Shown here piece by piece: positions 19,756 through 29,582 of a stretch of DNA of 64,000 nucleotides. How positions within the stretch are numbered: the stretch's first letter is position 1; each line of letters opens with the position of its first letter. Below the pieces are notes generated by a model, which was given only the letters and a program-made list of their open reading frames with translations, was not told the origin of the DNA and did no database searches. The stretch covers positions 1 to 64,000 of the forward strand of contig DBQQ01000016.1 in NCBI GenBank assembly GCA_002305315.1, in the 5' to 3' direction. The DNA is from Clostridiales bacterium UBA1390 (GTDB lineage Bacteria; Bacillota; Clostridia; Lachnospirales; Bianqueaceae). The position numbers and the translations under genes were made by a program.

Positions 19756-21408
19756 GTGCCTAAGTTTTATAAAAAAGGCGCGATGGATTACGTGCAGTCC
19801 CACTGGGGCAAGGACTTTACGGAGCGTCTGCTGGATGAGCTGAATTTCCGGGATTTGGAAGATTTTTTCGTTTCTATGATGAAGCGGGCAGATTGGATCC
19901 TGGATGATCAGACATGGAATGATATGGAATTGAACCGTGTATATTGCAAGCTGAACCGAACCTACACCAGTCAGGGACAGCAGATGCTATATAACATGTT
20001 GCGGACGCTCATCTTCGATGAGGAGGAACTGAAGCGCAGAGACCGTGTGATTGAGTTTTTTCAGCACAATCGGGAAGCGCGGGATAAGATTTCCTGCCTG
20101 CTGTTTTTCTTAGGGAAGATGGAGTATGATGGTACGGCATCTCTGCTGTTCAAGGGAGTACCTAAGCTTCCGGATTATGCCAGTTGTGCCAATGGCCTGG
20201 CCATCGCCATGGGGGTGGCTATCGTATCCATTCCCTTTTTCAATCTGACGGGCCTGATGGCAACGATTATTATGTTCGTCGTCAATACGGTGTTTCATCA
20301 AAAGCTCAATATGAGTACAGAGGCTACAATGCCTGGTGTGCGAAATATCGCGCGGATGTTGACGGTAGCGGAGGAAATGGGCAATATGCAGATCCCGCAG
20401 CTGGAGAAGCATTATAACAGTTTCTTTCGAAAGTGCGTCAAGAAGTGTGAGATTATAAAGAAAAAAGCAGGGCGCTTGGGAATTGGCGGCGGAGATCCTA
20501 CGGGTATTTTTGAGTACATCAAGATCCTGTTTCTGACGGAAGACCGTGCCTTTATCCGTTGTCTGAACTATGTGGAGCAGGAAGCGCCGGTGCTGCGAGT
20601 GCTGTATCGAAAGCTGGGGGAATTGGATGCCCTGCTCTCCGTAGCTTCCTTCCGCAGAGGACTGCGACGAGTCACGAAACCTGTTTTTGTAGAGAATCCC
20701 CGATATTTTCACGCGGAAAACATTGTGCATCCGCTGTTGACGCAGGGGGTTCCCAATACGCTGGAGATTCAGGATGGCAATGTGGTGATTACCGGATCGA
20801 ACATGTCTGGTAAATCCACGTTCCTCAGAACCTTGGCTACCGGCGCGGTGATGGCACAGACATTCTATACGGTGGTGGCGGACAGCTATACGGCATCTTT
20901 CTTTAATGTGCTGACCTCCATCAGTCCGAGCGACGATCTGATGGAAGGCAAGAGTTATTATATGGCGGAAGCAGAGGCGCTGCTTCGCATGGTGCAGGTG
21001 CTTGATGAGAATCGCACTTCGCTGCTGCTCATTGATGAGATCTTCCGCGGGACTAACCCCATCGAGCGTGTGGCCGCGGCTTCGGCGCTTCTGGCCTATC
21101 TGGCCCGGCATAATACGATGGTGATCGTGGCTACGCATGATATTGAGATCACCCAGAAGGTGAAAGATTTGTATGACAGCTATCATTTCAGCGAAAATGT
21201 CACCAAGGAATCTCTGGATTTCGACTATAAGCTGAAGCCGGGCATTCTGCGAGTACCGAATGGTATCCGAATCCTGGAATACCTGGGGTACCCGGAGGAG
21301 ATCACAGAAGAAGCATTCCGGGAGACCGGTTATGTAGGGCTTACGGCTCCGGATGAGGCGGTGGAGTCAGAAGCCGAAGATGGAAAGGGGGACACACAGA
21401 ATGAATAA
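19756..21408 (+). CDS. MutS-related ATPase with membrane segments
   Basis: 550 residues. The C-terminal half is a MutS-type ABC ATPase: Walker A GSNMSGKST (near 348), the MutS ST motif region SYYMAEAEAL, Walker B LLLIDEIFRGTN, and HD-like VATHDIEI. The N-terminal mismatch-binding domain is absent. Instead a hydrophobic region near residues 150-180 looks like two membrane helices. Such MutS-like proteins occur in many Bacillota with no proven role. The start is GTG 19756 with GGGGAGG upstream. It overlaps the next gene by 8 bp. Confidence 0.8.
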   Translation: MPKFYKKGAMDYVQSHWGKDFTERLLDELNFRDLEDFFVSMMKRADWILDDQTWNDMELNRVYCKLNRTYTSQGQQMLYNMLRTLIFDEEELKRRDRVIEFFQHNREARDKISCLLFFLGKMEYDGTASLLFKGVPKLPDYASCANGLAIAMGVAIVSIPFFNLTGLMATIIMFVVNTVFHQKLNMSTEATMPGVRNIARMLTVAEEMGNMQIPQLEKHYNSFFRKCVKKCEIIKKKAGRLGIGGGDPTGIFEYIKILFLTEDRAFIRCLNYVEQEAPVLRVLYRKLGELDALLSVASFRRGLRRVTKPVFVENPRYFHAENIVHPLLTQGVPNTLEIQDGNVVITGSNMSGKSTFLRTLATGAVMAQTFYTVVADSYTASFFNVLTSISPSDDLMEGKSYYMAEAEALLRMVQVLDENRTSLLLIDEIFRGTNPIERVAAASALLAYLARHNTMVIVATHDIEITQKVKDLYDSYHFSENVTKESLDFDYKLKPGILRVPNGIRILEYLGYPEEITEEAFRETGYVGLTAPDEAVESEAEDGKGDTQNE

Positions 21409-23851
21409 GAAATCTTTACAGGAAATGATGCCGCTTTCCGATGTGCTGAATCGGGACATCGTATGCGAATGCGGAAAGACGCATCGGGCCGATATTGACG
21501 CGGTCGTCATCGGCAGAGGCGCGATCGAATACGTGCCGCAGCTTCTTTTAGAGCATGGGATGCATACGGTGATGATCTTGGAAGACACGCATACCTTTGA
21601 GGCAGCGGGAAAACAGGCAGCAGATCTGATTCGCGCGGCTGGGATGACCGTTTATGAGATGGTATATCAGCGCGAGGAAGGATGGGTCACGGCAGATGAA
21701 TGGGCGATGGATGAAGGCGCATCCTTCTTCAACGCCTGCGAGACCCGGCCGAATGTGATCATTTCGGTGGGATCCGGAACGATGAACGATCTGGGTAAGG
21801 TGATCGGAAAAATGGTTGGGGCGCCCCAATGGATCATTGGAACCGCCGCGTCGATGGACGGATATGCTTCCACCGTGGCGGCGCTGGTGCGCAATAATCT
21901 GAAAGTCACAGAATACTATGATCCTCCCAAGGTCATCATCGGGGATACGGCCATTCTGGCGAAGGCGCCGCGTGCGATGACGCTGGCCGGCATCGGCGAT
22001 ATGGCTGCAAAGTATAATTCGGGGCTGGACTGGCGGCTGAGCCACCTGATCACCGGAGAATACTACTGTGAATTTGTGGCGAATGCCATGCTGAAGGTGA
22101 CGGATCAGATCATGGATCTGGCTCTGGAAGCGCCGGAAGAAGGCGAATTTGGCGATGACCTGTTGGAACGCCTGATGGAGGGTCTGGTGCTGTCCGGCGT
22201 TTACATGAGCTACATGGGCTCATCGCGGGCCGCTTCTGGTTCCGAACATCATTTTTCCCATTTCTGGGAGATGTGGTTGCAGCTGAATGGCAAGCCCGCG
22301 ATTTATCACGGTACGAAGGTGGGTGTAGGCACTCTGATTATGGACAAACTATATCGAGAGTTCCTGCATATCGATATTGAAGCACGCAGAGTCATTCCCA
22401 GACTACAGAAGTTTGATGTGGACGCCTATAAGAAGACCCTGGAGAAGGTATATGGCGCCGCAGCGCCTGGAATCCTGGCGGATTATCATTATGATGCGGA
22501 GGAAAGAGTGAAGCGCTTGGGCATCATTCTGGAAAACCGCAGAACGATTAATGCGATGATTCGAGAGACATTACCGTCTCTGGATAAGATGAAAAAGGCT
22601 ATGGCACATGTGGGAGCAGTGATGGACTGGACGGGCCTTCCTTTCATTACCGGAGAAGTAGCACTCGAGGCATTGTTATACTGTAAAGAAATGCGTCCCC
22701 ACTACACGCTGCTGCAGATGCTGCAGGATGCGGGCGTCAATGTGCGCAAATTCGCGCCGCTTATGACGGAGAATGGGTATCTGCGTCTGGATCAGATTCA
22801 GATGCGAGATCCTTTTGTCCTTCCTGTGCCGGAAGAGAAGAAATATTATCTGTTTGGTACCACGGATCCCAGTTGTTGGAAGGGGCCATTCTTCGGTTTC
22901 GATTGCTTTGTGAGCGAAGACTTGGAGCATTGGCAGGGTCCTGTTGCCGCGTTTCGTCCTAAGGAGGATTTCTGGGCAAGTCGTAATTTCTGGGCGCCGG
23001 AAGTCCACAGATATCGGGGCAAGTTCTATATGTTTGCCACGTTTGGGGCAGAGGGACAGTATAAAGGCACGCAGATTCTGAAGGCGGATAAGCCGGAGGG
23101 TCCCTACGAGCCCATATCGGATGGACCGGTTACACCGAGGGACTGGGATTGCCTGGATGGAACGTTCTACCTGGATCGGAAGGGACAGCCCTGGATCGTC
23201 TTCTGCCATGAATGGACGCAGGTGATCGACGGAGAGATCGTGGCGATGCCGCTTAAGAAAGATCTGACAGCGCCGGCGGGAGAGCCGATCAAACTTTTCA
23301 GTGCTTCAGAAGCTTCCTGGGCAGCGGGACGTCCCTGGAAGGAACGGCATCCAGAGAGTGATTCGGACGCGCTGAGCTACGTGACCGACGGGCCATTCAT
23401 CGTGGAGGATGGCGAAAAGCTGATCATGCTCTGGTCCGGCCGCGGCCCCAAGGGATATGCCATGGGCTCTGCCTATTCAGACGATGGGATCTTAGGAATC
23501 TGGAAACAGAACAAGCATCTGGCATTCCAGGAGGATGGCGGGCATGGCATGGTCTTCAGGACTTTTGAGGGTCAGCTTCTGATGACAGTGCATCAGCCCA
23601 ATCAGACGCCGAACGAGCGGCCGAAGTTTTTCCCGGCGAAGGTGGTAGACGGAGAGATCCTGCTGGAAAAGGGCCGCAAAGGCGTAGCGAAGGCGAAAAA
23701 GACAGCAGTAGGAAAGCCTTCCAAAAAAACTGCGGCGAAGCCAGTCCCGGCTGCTCCGGCCCAAGAGAAGCCGGTGGTTTCCGAAGGACAGAAGAAAAAG
23801 TCTGACGCGCCGGTACGTGTGACGCAGGATATGCCGTATTGGCTGTTGTAA
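21401..23851 (+). CDS. Glycerol-1-phosphate dehydrogenase fused to a GH43-like domain
   Basis: 816 residues in one frame. Residues about 10-440 are an EgsA/AraM-type dehydrogenase with GSGTMNDLGK (near 126) and IGTAASMDGYAS (near 147); these make sn-glycerol-1-phosphate from DHAP. From about residue 461 a five-bladed GH43-like region follows: QMRDPFVL, FWAPEVHRYRGKFYMF, WDCLDGTFYLD and TDGPFIVEDG, with acidic residues where GH43 enzymes have their catalytic set. The last 45 residues are Lys/Ala/Pro-rich. No stop or ribosome site separates the halves. Start ATG 21401. In Bacillus AraM lies in the arabinan operon, so a sugar-related role is plausible; the real substrate is unknown. Confidence 0.82.
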   Translation: MNKKSLQEMMPLSDVLNRDIVCECGKTHRADIDAVVIGRGAIEYVPQLLLEHGMHTVMILEDTHTFEAAGKQAADLIRAAGMTVYEMVYQREEGWVTADEWAMDEGASFFNACETRPNVIISVGSGTMNDLGKVIGKMVGAPQWIIGTAASMDGYASTVAALVRNNLKVTEYYDPPKVIIGDTAILAKAPRAMTLAGIGDMAAKYNSGLDWRLSHLITGEYYCEFVANAMLKVTDQIMDLALEAPEEGEFGDDLLERLMEGLVLSGVYMSYMGSSRAASGSEHHFSHFWEMWLQLNGKPAIYHGTKVGVGTLIMDKLYREFLHIDIEARRVIPRLQKFDVDAYKKTLEKVYGAAAPGILADYHYDAEERVKRLGIILENRRTINAMIRETLPSLDKMKKAMAHVGAVMDWTGLPFITGEVALEALLYCKEMRPHYTLLQMLQDAGVNVRKFAPLMTENGYLRLDQIQMRDPFVLPVPEEKKYYLFGTTDPSCWKGPFFGFDCFVSEDLEHWQGPVAAFRPKEDFWASRNFWAPEVHRYRGKFYMFATFGAEGQYKGTQILKADKPEGPYEPISDGPVTPRDWDCLDGTFYLDRKGQPWIVFCHEWTQVIDGEIVAMPLKKDLTAPAGEPIKLFSASEASWAAGRPWKERHPESDSDALSYVTDGPFIVEDGEKLIMLWSGRGPKGYAMGSAYSDDGILGIWKQNKHLAFQEDGGHGMVFRTFEGQLLMTVHQPNQTPNERPKFFPAKVVDGEILLEKGRKGVAKAKKTAVGKPSKKTAAKPVPAAPAQEKPVVSEGQKKKSDAPVRVTQDMPYWLL

Positions 23852-23856
23852 GAAGT

Positions 23857-26232
23857 ATGGAAGAGGAAAAGCGGCATACCGTTTCTGTCCGGCAGATGGT
23901 GGAATTCATCTGTCGGGCAGGGGACTTGTCGAGCGGTCGTTTCGGGGATAGTCTGCAGCGGGCGCTGGAAGGGACTCGTGTGCATCAGAAACTGCAGAAA
24001 AAACGTTCTGGCGCTTACGAGAGTGAGGTGCCGCTGAAAATACAAGAAGTGTTATCCGATGGTCTGACTCTACAGGTGGAGGGAAGGGCCGATGGGATCG
24101 AGGAATATCCGGGACAGGATGTTCCTGCCTGTATCGAGGAAATCAAGTCCACCTATGCCCCGGCGGATCGGCTTTCGTTCTCCTTCGAGCCGACTCACCG
24201 GGGACAGCTATTGTGTTACGGATATATGCTGTGCAAGCTGCGAAGCTGGGATAGGGTGCGCCTGCGGCTCACCTACTATCAGATGGAGGCGGAGGAAGAA
24301 CACGCTTTTGAAGAGGAGTGGGGGGTTCCCATGCTGGAATCGTTCTTTCATGAAATCCTGGAAGAGTATGCGAAATGGATTCGCTGGCAGGACGCCCATC
24401 TTGCGGAAAGGAAAGAGTCCCTGCAGGCACTCGCATTTCCGTTTCCGCAATATCGGGAAGGGCAGCGAACCATGGCCGCCTATATCTACAGAACGATTCG
24501 AGAGGAAGGCGGCCTCTTCCTGCAGGCGCCTACAGGGATCGGAAAGACCATCTCGGCCCTGTTTCCAGCGCTCAAGGCGATGGGACAGGGACTGACTTCC
24601 AAGATCTTCTATCTGACGGCCAAGACGGCTACGGCGCTTTCGGCGCAGGAAGCGCTTTCTAAAATAGAGGCGCAGCGGCCAGAGCTGCTTACGGTATCGC
24701 TGACGGCTAAGGACAAGATCTGCCCGTTTCCGGAAAGTCATTGTAATCCGGCAGAGTGCGCTTACGCGAAAGGGCATTATGACAGGGTGCGGGATGCGGT
24801 ATTTACCGCGATCGAGAAGGAAAAGCGGATGGATCGGCAGCGGATCCAGGAATACGCGAAGCAGTTCATGGTGTGTCCGTTTGAACTCGAACTGGACATT
24901 TCGACCTGGTCCGATGTGATCATTGGAGATTATAATTATGCCTTTGATCCTACGGTGTCGCTCAAGCGCTTTTTTCAGGAAGGGAAGAGCGACTATACGC
25001 TTCTGGTGGACGAGGCGCATAATCTGCCGGATCGGGCACAGCGGATGTTCAGTGCCGAGGTGCGGCGCCAGGATCTGGAAAAATTACAGCGTTTCTTTAC
25101 GGGGCGTCCTCCTTCCTATCAGCGCAGACTGCGAAGAAGGCTGGGGGAGATCCTGGCATGGCTCACGGAGAGAAGGGAAAGCCTGCGGGATGGAGAGATG
25201 ATGACGGAGACGGCACCATCGGAAGAGTTCTGTCAGCTTCTGCAGGATTTGAATCTGCGCTTGTCAGAATATCTGGAAGAGGGGGAAGGAGAAGAGTGGA
25301 TGGAACTCTACTTTTCTCTTGCTTTCTTCTTGAAGATGCAGGAAGAATATGACGACAGTTCGGTGACATATCTGGAACGGCGGGAGGAAGATCTGATCTA
25401 TCATATTTTCTGTATTCATCCGGCTAAAAAACTGGAAGCGACGTATCAGAAGGTGCGGGCGGTGATCCTGTTTTCGGCGACGCTTTTGCCGGTGGAATAT
25501 TATAAGGAGCTGCTGGGAGGCAATGATCCGGAACGTCCGATGGAAGCCATCTATCTGCCATCTCCCTTCGATCCGTCTCATAAGAAAGTGTTGATTGAGA
25601 CGGGAATCCGTACGGATTATCAGAATCGGGGACAGACCGTCGGAGCGGTGGCGGCGGCGATCTATCGGGCGACGCAGGAAAAGGCAGGAAACTATCTCGT
25701 GTTTTTCCCATCGTATTCCTATCTGCAGCAGACGGCGGAATTCTTCCAGGATGCGTATCCGCAGATTCCGCTGTGGGTGCAGGAACCCGGGATGGGAGAA
25801 GAGGAGAGGGATGCGTATCTGGGATATTTTCAGGAAGAAGAACCCTGGGGCATTGGATTTGCCGTATTGGGCGGCATGTTCTCGGAGGGCATCGATTTGC
25901 GAGGCCGACGTCTCATCGGCAGTATCATTGTCTCGGTCGGGCTGCCGCAGATCGGTATGGAACGGGACTTGATACGGGACTATATGGATCGGCTTCATGG
26001 CAGGGGATTTGATTATGCCTATCGGTATCCGGGCCTGAACAAGGTCTTTCAGGCAGCCGGACGGGTGATTCGGACAGAAGAGGATCGCGGCATCATCCTT
26101 CTGATCGACCACCGGTACCAGGAGCCTCGATATATACGCAATTTTCCGGCTGATTGGGAGCCGGTTTGGGTGAGCGCGGATCGGATCGGTCCAGTGCTCG
26201 CGGAATTTTGGAAGAAACAGGAGTGGGAATAG
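23857..26232 (+). CDS. Rad3/DinG-type DNA helicase with N-terminal nuclease-like region
   Basis: 791 residues. The N-terminal 180 residues resemble a RecB-like PD-(D/E)XK region (GRADGIEEY, then CIEEIKSTY). The helicase core has Walker A QAPTGIGKT (near 222), four cysteines suited to an iron-sulfur cluster (CPFPESHCNPAEC near 289 and CPFELEL near 343), DEAH (near 384), and a C-terminal domain with QAAGRVIRTEEDRG. This is the XPD/DinG superfamily 2 layout, a 5'-3' helicase in DNA repair. The start is ATG 23857; a TTG at 23839 overlaps the upstream gene. Confidence 0.88.
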   Translation: MEEEKRHTVSVRQMVEFICRAGDLSSGRFGDSLQRALEGTRVHQKLQKKRSGAYESEVPLKIQEVLSDGLTLQVEGRADGIEEYPGQDVPACIEEIKSTYAPADRLSFSFEPTHRGQLLCYGYMLCKLRSWDRVRLRLTYYQMEAEEEHAFEEEWGVPMLESFFHEILEEYAKWIRWQDAHLAERKESLQALAFPFPQYREGQRTMAAYIYRTIREEGGLFLQAPTGIGKTISALFPALKAMGQGLTSKIFYLTAKTATALSAQEALSKIEAQRPELLTVSLTAKDKICPFPESHCNPAECAYAKGHYDRVRDAVFTAIEKEKRMDRQRIQEYAKQFMVCPFELELDISTWSDVIIGDYNYAFDPTVSLKRFFQEGKSDYTLLVDEAHNLPDRAQRMFSAEVRRQDLEKLQRFFTGRPPSYQRRLRRRLGEILAWLTERRESLRDGEMMTETAPSEEFCQLLQDLNLRLSEYLEEGEGEEWMELYFSLAFFLKMQEEYDDSSVTYLERREEDLIYHIFCIHPAKKLEATYQKVRAVILFSATLLPVEYYKELLGGNDPERPMEAIYLPSPFDPSHKKVLIETGIRTDYQNRGQTVGAVAAAIYRATQEKAGNYLVFFPSYSYLQQTAEFFQDAYPQIPLWVQEPGMGEEERDAYLGYFQEEEPWGIGFAVLGGMFSEGIDLRGRRLIGSIIVSVGLPQIGMERDLIRDYMDRLHGRGFDYAYRYPGLNKVFQAAGRVIRTEEDRGIILLIDHRYQEPRYIRNFPADWEPVWVSADRIGPVLAEFWKKQEWE

Positions 26233-26233
26233 T

Positions 26234-27055
26234 ATGCGATATTGCTCCGTTGCCAGCGGTTCCAGCGGCAACTGTCATTTTGTGGAGGCCGGCGGAGTCC
26301 GGGTTCTGGTGGATATTGGACTGGGGATGCGTGCGACAGAAGCCAGCCTGAGAAGCATCGGAGTGCATCCGGAGTCGATTCAGGCCATCTTCATCACGCA
26401 TGAACACACGGATCATATTCGGGGTGTGGGCGCCTGGGCCCGCAGATACCGAATCCCGGTGTTTGCGACCGAAGGAACCTGGCGCAGTGTGAACGGCAAT
26501 CTGGGACGGATGGATCCCCAGAAATGCTATGCCATTCATGCGGGCAAAGGATATCGTATGGGGATGCTTCGAGTCGAGCCCTTCATGATTTATCATGATG
26601 CGGCAGAACCCGTGGGATATTGCTTTACCTGGGGAGAGGAGAAGCTGGTGATCATGACGGATACGGGCATGGTCTCGCAGGAGATGCGGGCGATGTTTCA
26701 AGGAGCCCGCATTGCGGTGGTGGAGTCGAACCATGATATCGAGAAGCTGATGGGCGGTCCCTATCCCTGGTCGCTGAAGCGGCGGATCCGCAGTAACATA
26801 GGGCATCTGTCCAACGAGGACTGCGGTCATCTCCTGGCGGAACTCATTCCCGAGAATCCGGATTGTGAGTTCATTCTGGCGCATCTGAGTGAGGAAAACA
26901 ATACGCCGGAACTCGCGCTCACAACCGTACTGTCCGTGCTTCAGAGCCGTCTGGGCGCGGGAAATTATCATGTGGAGCTGACATTGCGAGATCAGCCCAC
27001 CAGAATGTACTCTACGGAGGAAGAACCATGTATCGGGATCTCCATGCCGATCTAA
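26234..27055 (+). CDS. WalJ/YycJ-like metallo-beta-lactamase-fold hydrolase
   Basis: 273 residues. SVASGSSGNCHFVEAGG at the start and the metal motif THEHTDHI (near residue 56) mark the YycJ/WalJ group; FMIYHDAAEPVGY and MTDTGMVS follow, and HLSNEDCGHLL near 196. Members are reported as exonucleases linked to DNA repair. It starts one base after the helicase stop and overlaps the radical SAM gene by 28 bp. Unlike many homologs it is not next to walRK. Confidence 0.85.
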   Translation: MRYCSVASGSSGNCHFVEAGGVRVLVDIGLGMRATEASLRSIGVHPESIQAIFITHEHTDHIRGVGAWARRYRIPVFATEGTWRSVNGNLGRMDPQKCYAIHAGKGYRMGMLRVEPFMIYHDAAEPVGYCFTWGEEKLVIMTDTGMVSQEMRAMFQGARIAVVESNHDIEKLMGGPYPWSLKRRIRSNIGHLSNEDCGHLLAELIPENPDCEFILAHLSEENNTPELALTTVLSVLQSRLGAGNYHVELTLRDQPTRMYSTEEEPCIGISMPI

Positions 27056-27945
27056 TGCGGCGTTTCGGGGAAAAGACCTATAAGCTGGCGCTCGATGGCG
27101 GGATGAGCTGTCCGAATCGGGACGGTACCATTGGCCGGGGCGGATGCATTTTCTGCAGCAAGGGAGGCTCCGGAGAGTTCGCCGCATCGGCGTCCCTGTC
27201 GATTCCGGAGCAACTGGCGCAGGCGAAGGTGCACATCGGCAATAAGTATAAGGGACACTCGTATATTGCCTATTTTCAGTCGTATACCAATACGTATGCC
27301 GAAGCATCCTATTTGCGAAGGATTTTTACGGAGGCAATGGCCGATCCGGAGGTACGGGTGCTGTCGATCGCGACAAGGCCGGACTGCCTGGGAGAGGATG
27401 TGCTGGATCTGTTGGCGGAACTTCGCCAGAAAAAGCCGGTCTGGGTGGAGTTGGGTCTGCAGACATCTAATGAGGAGACGGCCCGGCGGATCCACAGGGG
27501 ATACGCACTGTCCTGTTTTATCGAGGCGGTCAGCGCCCTGCATGCGCGCGGCATCGAAGTCATTGTACATGTGATCCTGGGGCTTCCGGGAGAGACGCGG
27601 GAGGATATGTTTCGCACGATCGAATGTGTGAACCGGGTCCATGCAGAGGGAATCAAGCTGCAGCTCCTGCATGTGCTGCGGGGGACACCCTTAGAGGAGT
27701 CCTACCGGCAGGGAGATTTTCGGGTATTAGACCTGGATACCTATGTGGAAATCCTGGGAGAATGTGTGGAGCGCCTGGATCCGTCGATTGTGATCCATCG
27801 GCTGACGGGAGACGGCCCGAAGCGGCTTCTTGTGGCGCCATTATGGAGTGGAGATAAGAAACGAGTCCGCAATCGGATTCATCAGGAATTTACCCGCAGA
27901 GAGATCTGTCAGGGACGTCTTTTTCAAGAGGAGGGAAGGGCATGA
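27028..27945 (+). CDS. TIGR01212-family radical SAM protein
   Basis: 305 residues. The cluster-binding cysteines are spaced as in this family (CPNRDGTIGRGGCIFC, near residues 29-44), so it is not a plain CxxxCxxC. WVELGLQTSNEETARRIHRG and HVILGLPGETREDM are typical of the Elp3-like subgroup. Homologs (YtqA) are thought to act on RNA or small molecules, but the substrate is unknown. It overlaps the genes on both sides. Confidence 0.85.
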   Translation: MYRDLHADLMRRFGEKTYKLALDGGMSCPNRDGTIGRGGCIFCSKGGSGEFAASASLSIPEQLAQAKVHIGNKYKGHSYIAYFQSYTNTYAEASYLRRIFTEAMADPEVRVLSIATRPDCLGEDVLDLLAELRQKKPVWVELGLQTSNEETARRIHRGYALSCFIEAVSALHARGIEVIVHVILGLPGETREDMFRTIECVNRVHAEGIKLQLLHVLRGTPLEESYRQGDFRVLDLDTYVEILGECVERLDPSIVIHRLTGDGPKRLLVAPLWSGDKKRVRNRIHQEFTRREICQGRLFQEEGRA

Positions 27946-29582
27946 TTCGAATCACCCAATTGAAGCTTTCGCTGGATGAGCCCGTGGAAGCGCTGTCAGA
28001 AGAGATCTGCCGTAAGCTGCGGATTCGTCCGCGCTCACTCATCCGCTGGGAAGTGGTGCGTCGTTCCTTGGATGCCAGGCGGGGACGGAGTTTTATGTTT
28101 TCATATACCGTGGATGCTTGGGTGGCAGATGAGGAGGCCTGTATGAAGAAACTGGCCGGGGTCAAGGATCTGGAACGCCGGAAAGAGGATCCGCCGATTC
28201 TATCGGAACGGACGCGGCGTCAGCCCAGAAAGCCGCCTATCGTAGTGGGATTTGGTCCTGCGGGGATGTTTTGCGCGCTGCTTCTGGCCAGAGCTGGATT
28301 ATGCCCGATCGTGCTGGAACGGGGGCGTCCGGTGGAGGAGAGAGTGCAGGATGTGGAACGCTTCTGGCGAGAGGGCGTGCTGGATCCGGATTCGAACGTA
28401 CAGTTTGGGGAGGGAGGCGCCGGCACCTTTTCGGATGGAAAACTCAATACGCTGGTGAAGGATCGGGACGGAATCGGTCGTTTCATTTTACGGGAATTTG
28501 TCCGTTTTGGCGCGCCGGCCGAAATTTTATACGATGCAAAGCCGCATATTGGCACGGATCGTCTTCGGTCCGTGGTGCGCGCGCTCCGGCAGGAGATTCT
28601 CAGACTGGGCGGACAGATTCATTTTTCCACCTGCCTGAGCGGAATCGAACAGAGCCCGGAAGGATGGAAAATCTTTTGCAATGGAGAAAGTACCTCATCC
28701 TTTGTGACGGACGCGGTATTTTTGGCCATCGGTCACAGTGCGCGGGACACCTTTGCCATGCTGGAAAAGGCGGGAGTTGCCATGGAGCCAAAGCCCTTTG
28801 CGGTGGGATTTCGGATAGAGCATCCACAGCAATGGGTAGATCAGGTGCAGTATCGGGAGTATGCCGGGCACCCGGCCCTGGGCCCTGCTCCTTATAAGGT
28901 CACAGGCAAGGGAATGAATGGACGCGGCGTATATTCGTTTTGTATGTGTCCGGGTGGACTGGTCGTGGCAGCGGCTTCGGAAGAGGGAAGGCTTGTCACC
29001 AATGGCATGAGCAACTATTTGCGGGATGAGGCCAATGCCAATGCGGCGATCCTGGTCGGTGTCACTCCGAAGGACTATGAGGGATATGCTAAGGGGCCCC
29101 TATCTGGCGTGGCTTTTCAAAGGGATCTGGAGAGAAGAGCCTATGAACTGGGTGGGGGACGCGGATGCGCACCGGCAGAGGACACCGCTGATTTTCTGAA
29201 AGGGCTGGGGCTTACGCCGCCAGAGACGCATTTTCTGACAGGCAGCGTACGAGCGAGTTACACGATGGGAGTCCACGAGGCAGACTTGACAAAGATCCTG
29301 CCAGAAGAACTGGGACAGTCCATTGGTCTGGGCCTTTTATCCTTCCAGCGGAGTATGGGCGGATTCGCGGAGAAAGGCGGCGTGCTGACGGGCGTTGAAT
29401 CCCGCAGTTCGTCTCCGGTTCGGATTCTCAGAGACGAGAGTATGCAGTCTGGACTGCCGGGACTGTATCCGTTGGGTGAGGGAGCGGGTTACGCAGGGGG
29501 CATCATGTCTGCGGCCATGGATGGCCTGAAAGCGGCCAGAATGTATCTTGCTTCATTGGAGGTAGAGCCATGTGGTGTGTGA
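27942..29582 (+). CDS. Uncharacterised FAD-dependent dehydrogenase (COG2509 type)
   Basis: 546 residues. An N-terminal domain of about 95 residues (Rossmann-free, with RKLRIRPRSLIRWEVVRRSL) precedes the FAD-binding fold IVVGFGPAGMFCALLLARAG (near 100). FGEGGAGTFSDGKL and GEGAGYAGGIMSAAMDG near the C-terminus are hallmarks of this group. The enzyme is probably soluble. The reaction is unknown. Both ends overlap neighbours (ATGA at the start, 13 bp at the end). Confidence 0.82.
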   Translation: MIRITQLKLSLDEPVEALSEEICRKLRIRPRSLIRWEVVRRSLDARRGRSFMFSYTVDAWVADEEACMKKLAGVKDLERRKEDPPILSERTRRQPRKPPIVVGFGPAGMFCALLLARAGLCPIVLERGRPVEERVQDVERFWREGVLDPDSNVQFGEGGAGTFSDGKLNTLVKDRDGIGRFILREFVRFGAPAEILYDAKPHIGTDRLRSVVRALRQEILRLGGQIHFSTCLSGIEQSPEGWKIFCNGESTSSFVTDAVFLAIGHSARDTFAMLEKAGVAMEPKPFAVGFRIEHPQQWVDQVQYREYAGHPALGPAPYKVTGKGMNGRGVYSFCMCPGGLVVAAASEEGRLVTNGMSNYLRDEANANAAILVGVTPKDYEGYAKGPLSGVAFQRDLERRAYELGGGRGCAPAEDTADFLKGLGLTPPETHFLTGSVRASYTMGVHEADLTKILPEELGQSIGLGLLSFQRSMGGFAEKGGVLTGVESRSSSPVRILRDESMQSGLPGLYPLGEGAGYAGGIMSAAMDGLKAARMYLASLEVEPCGV

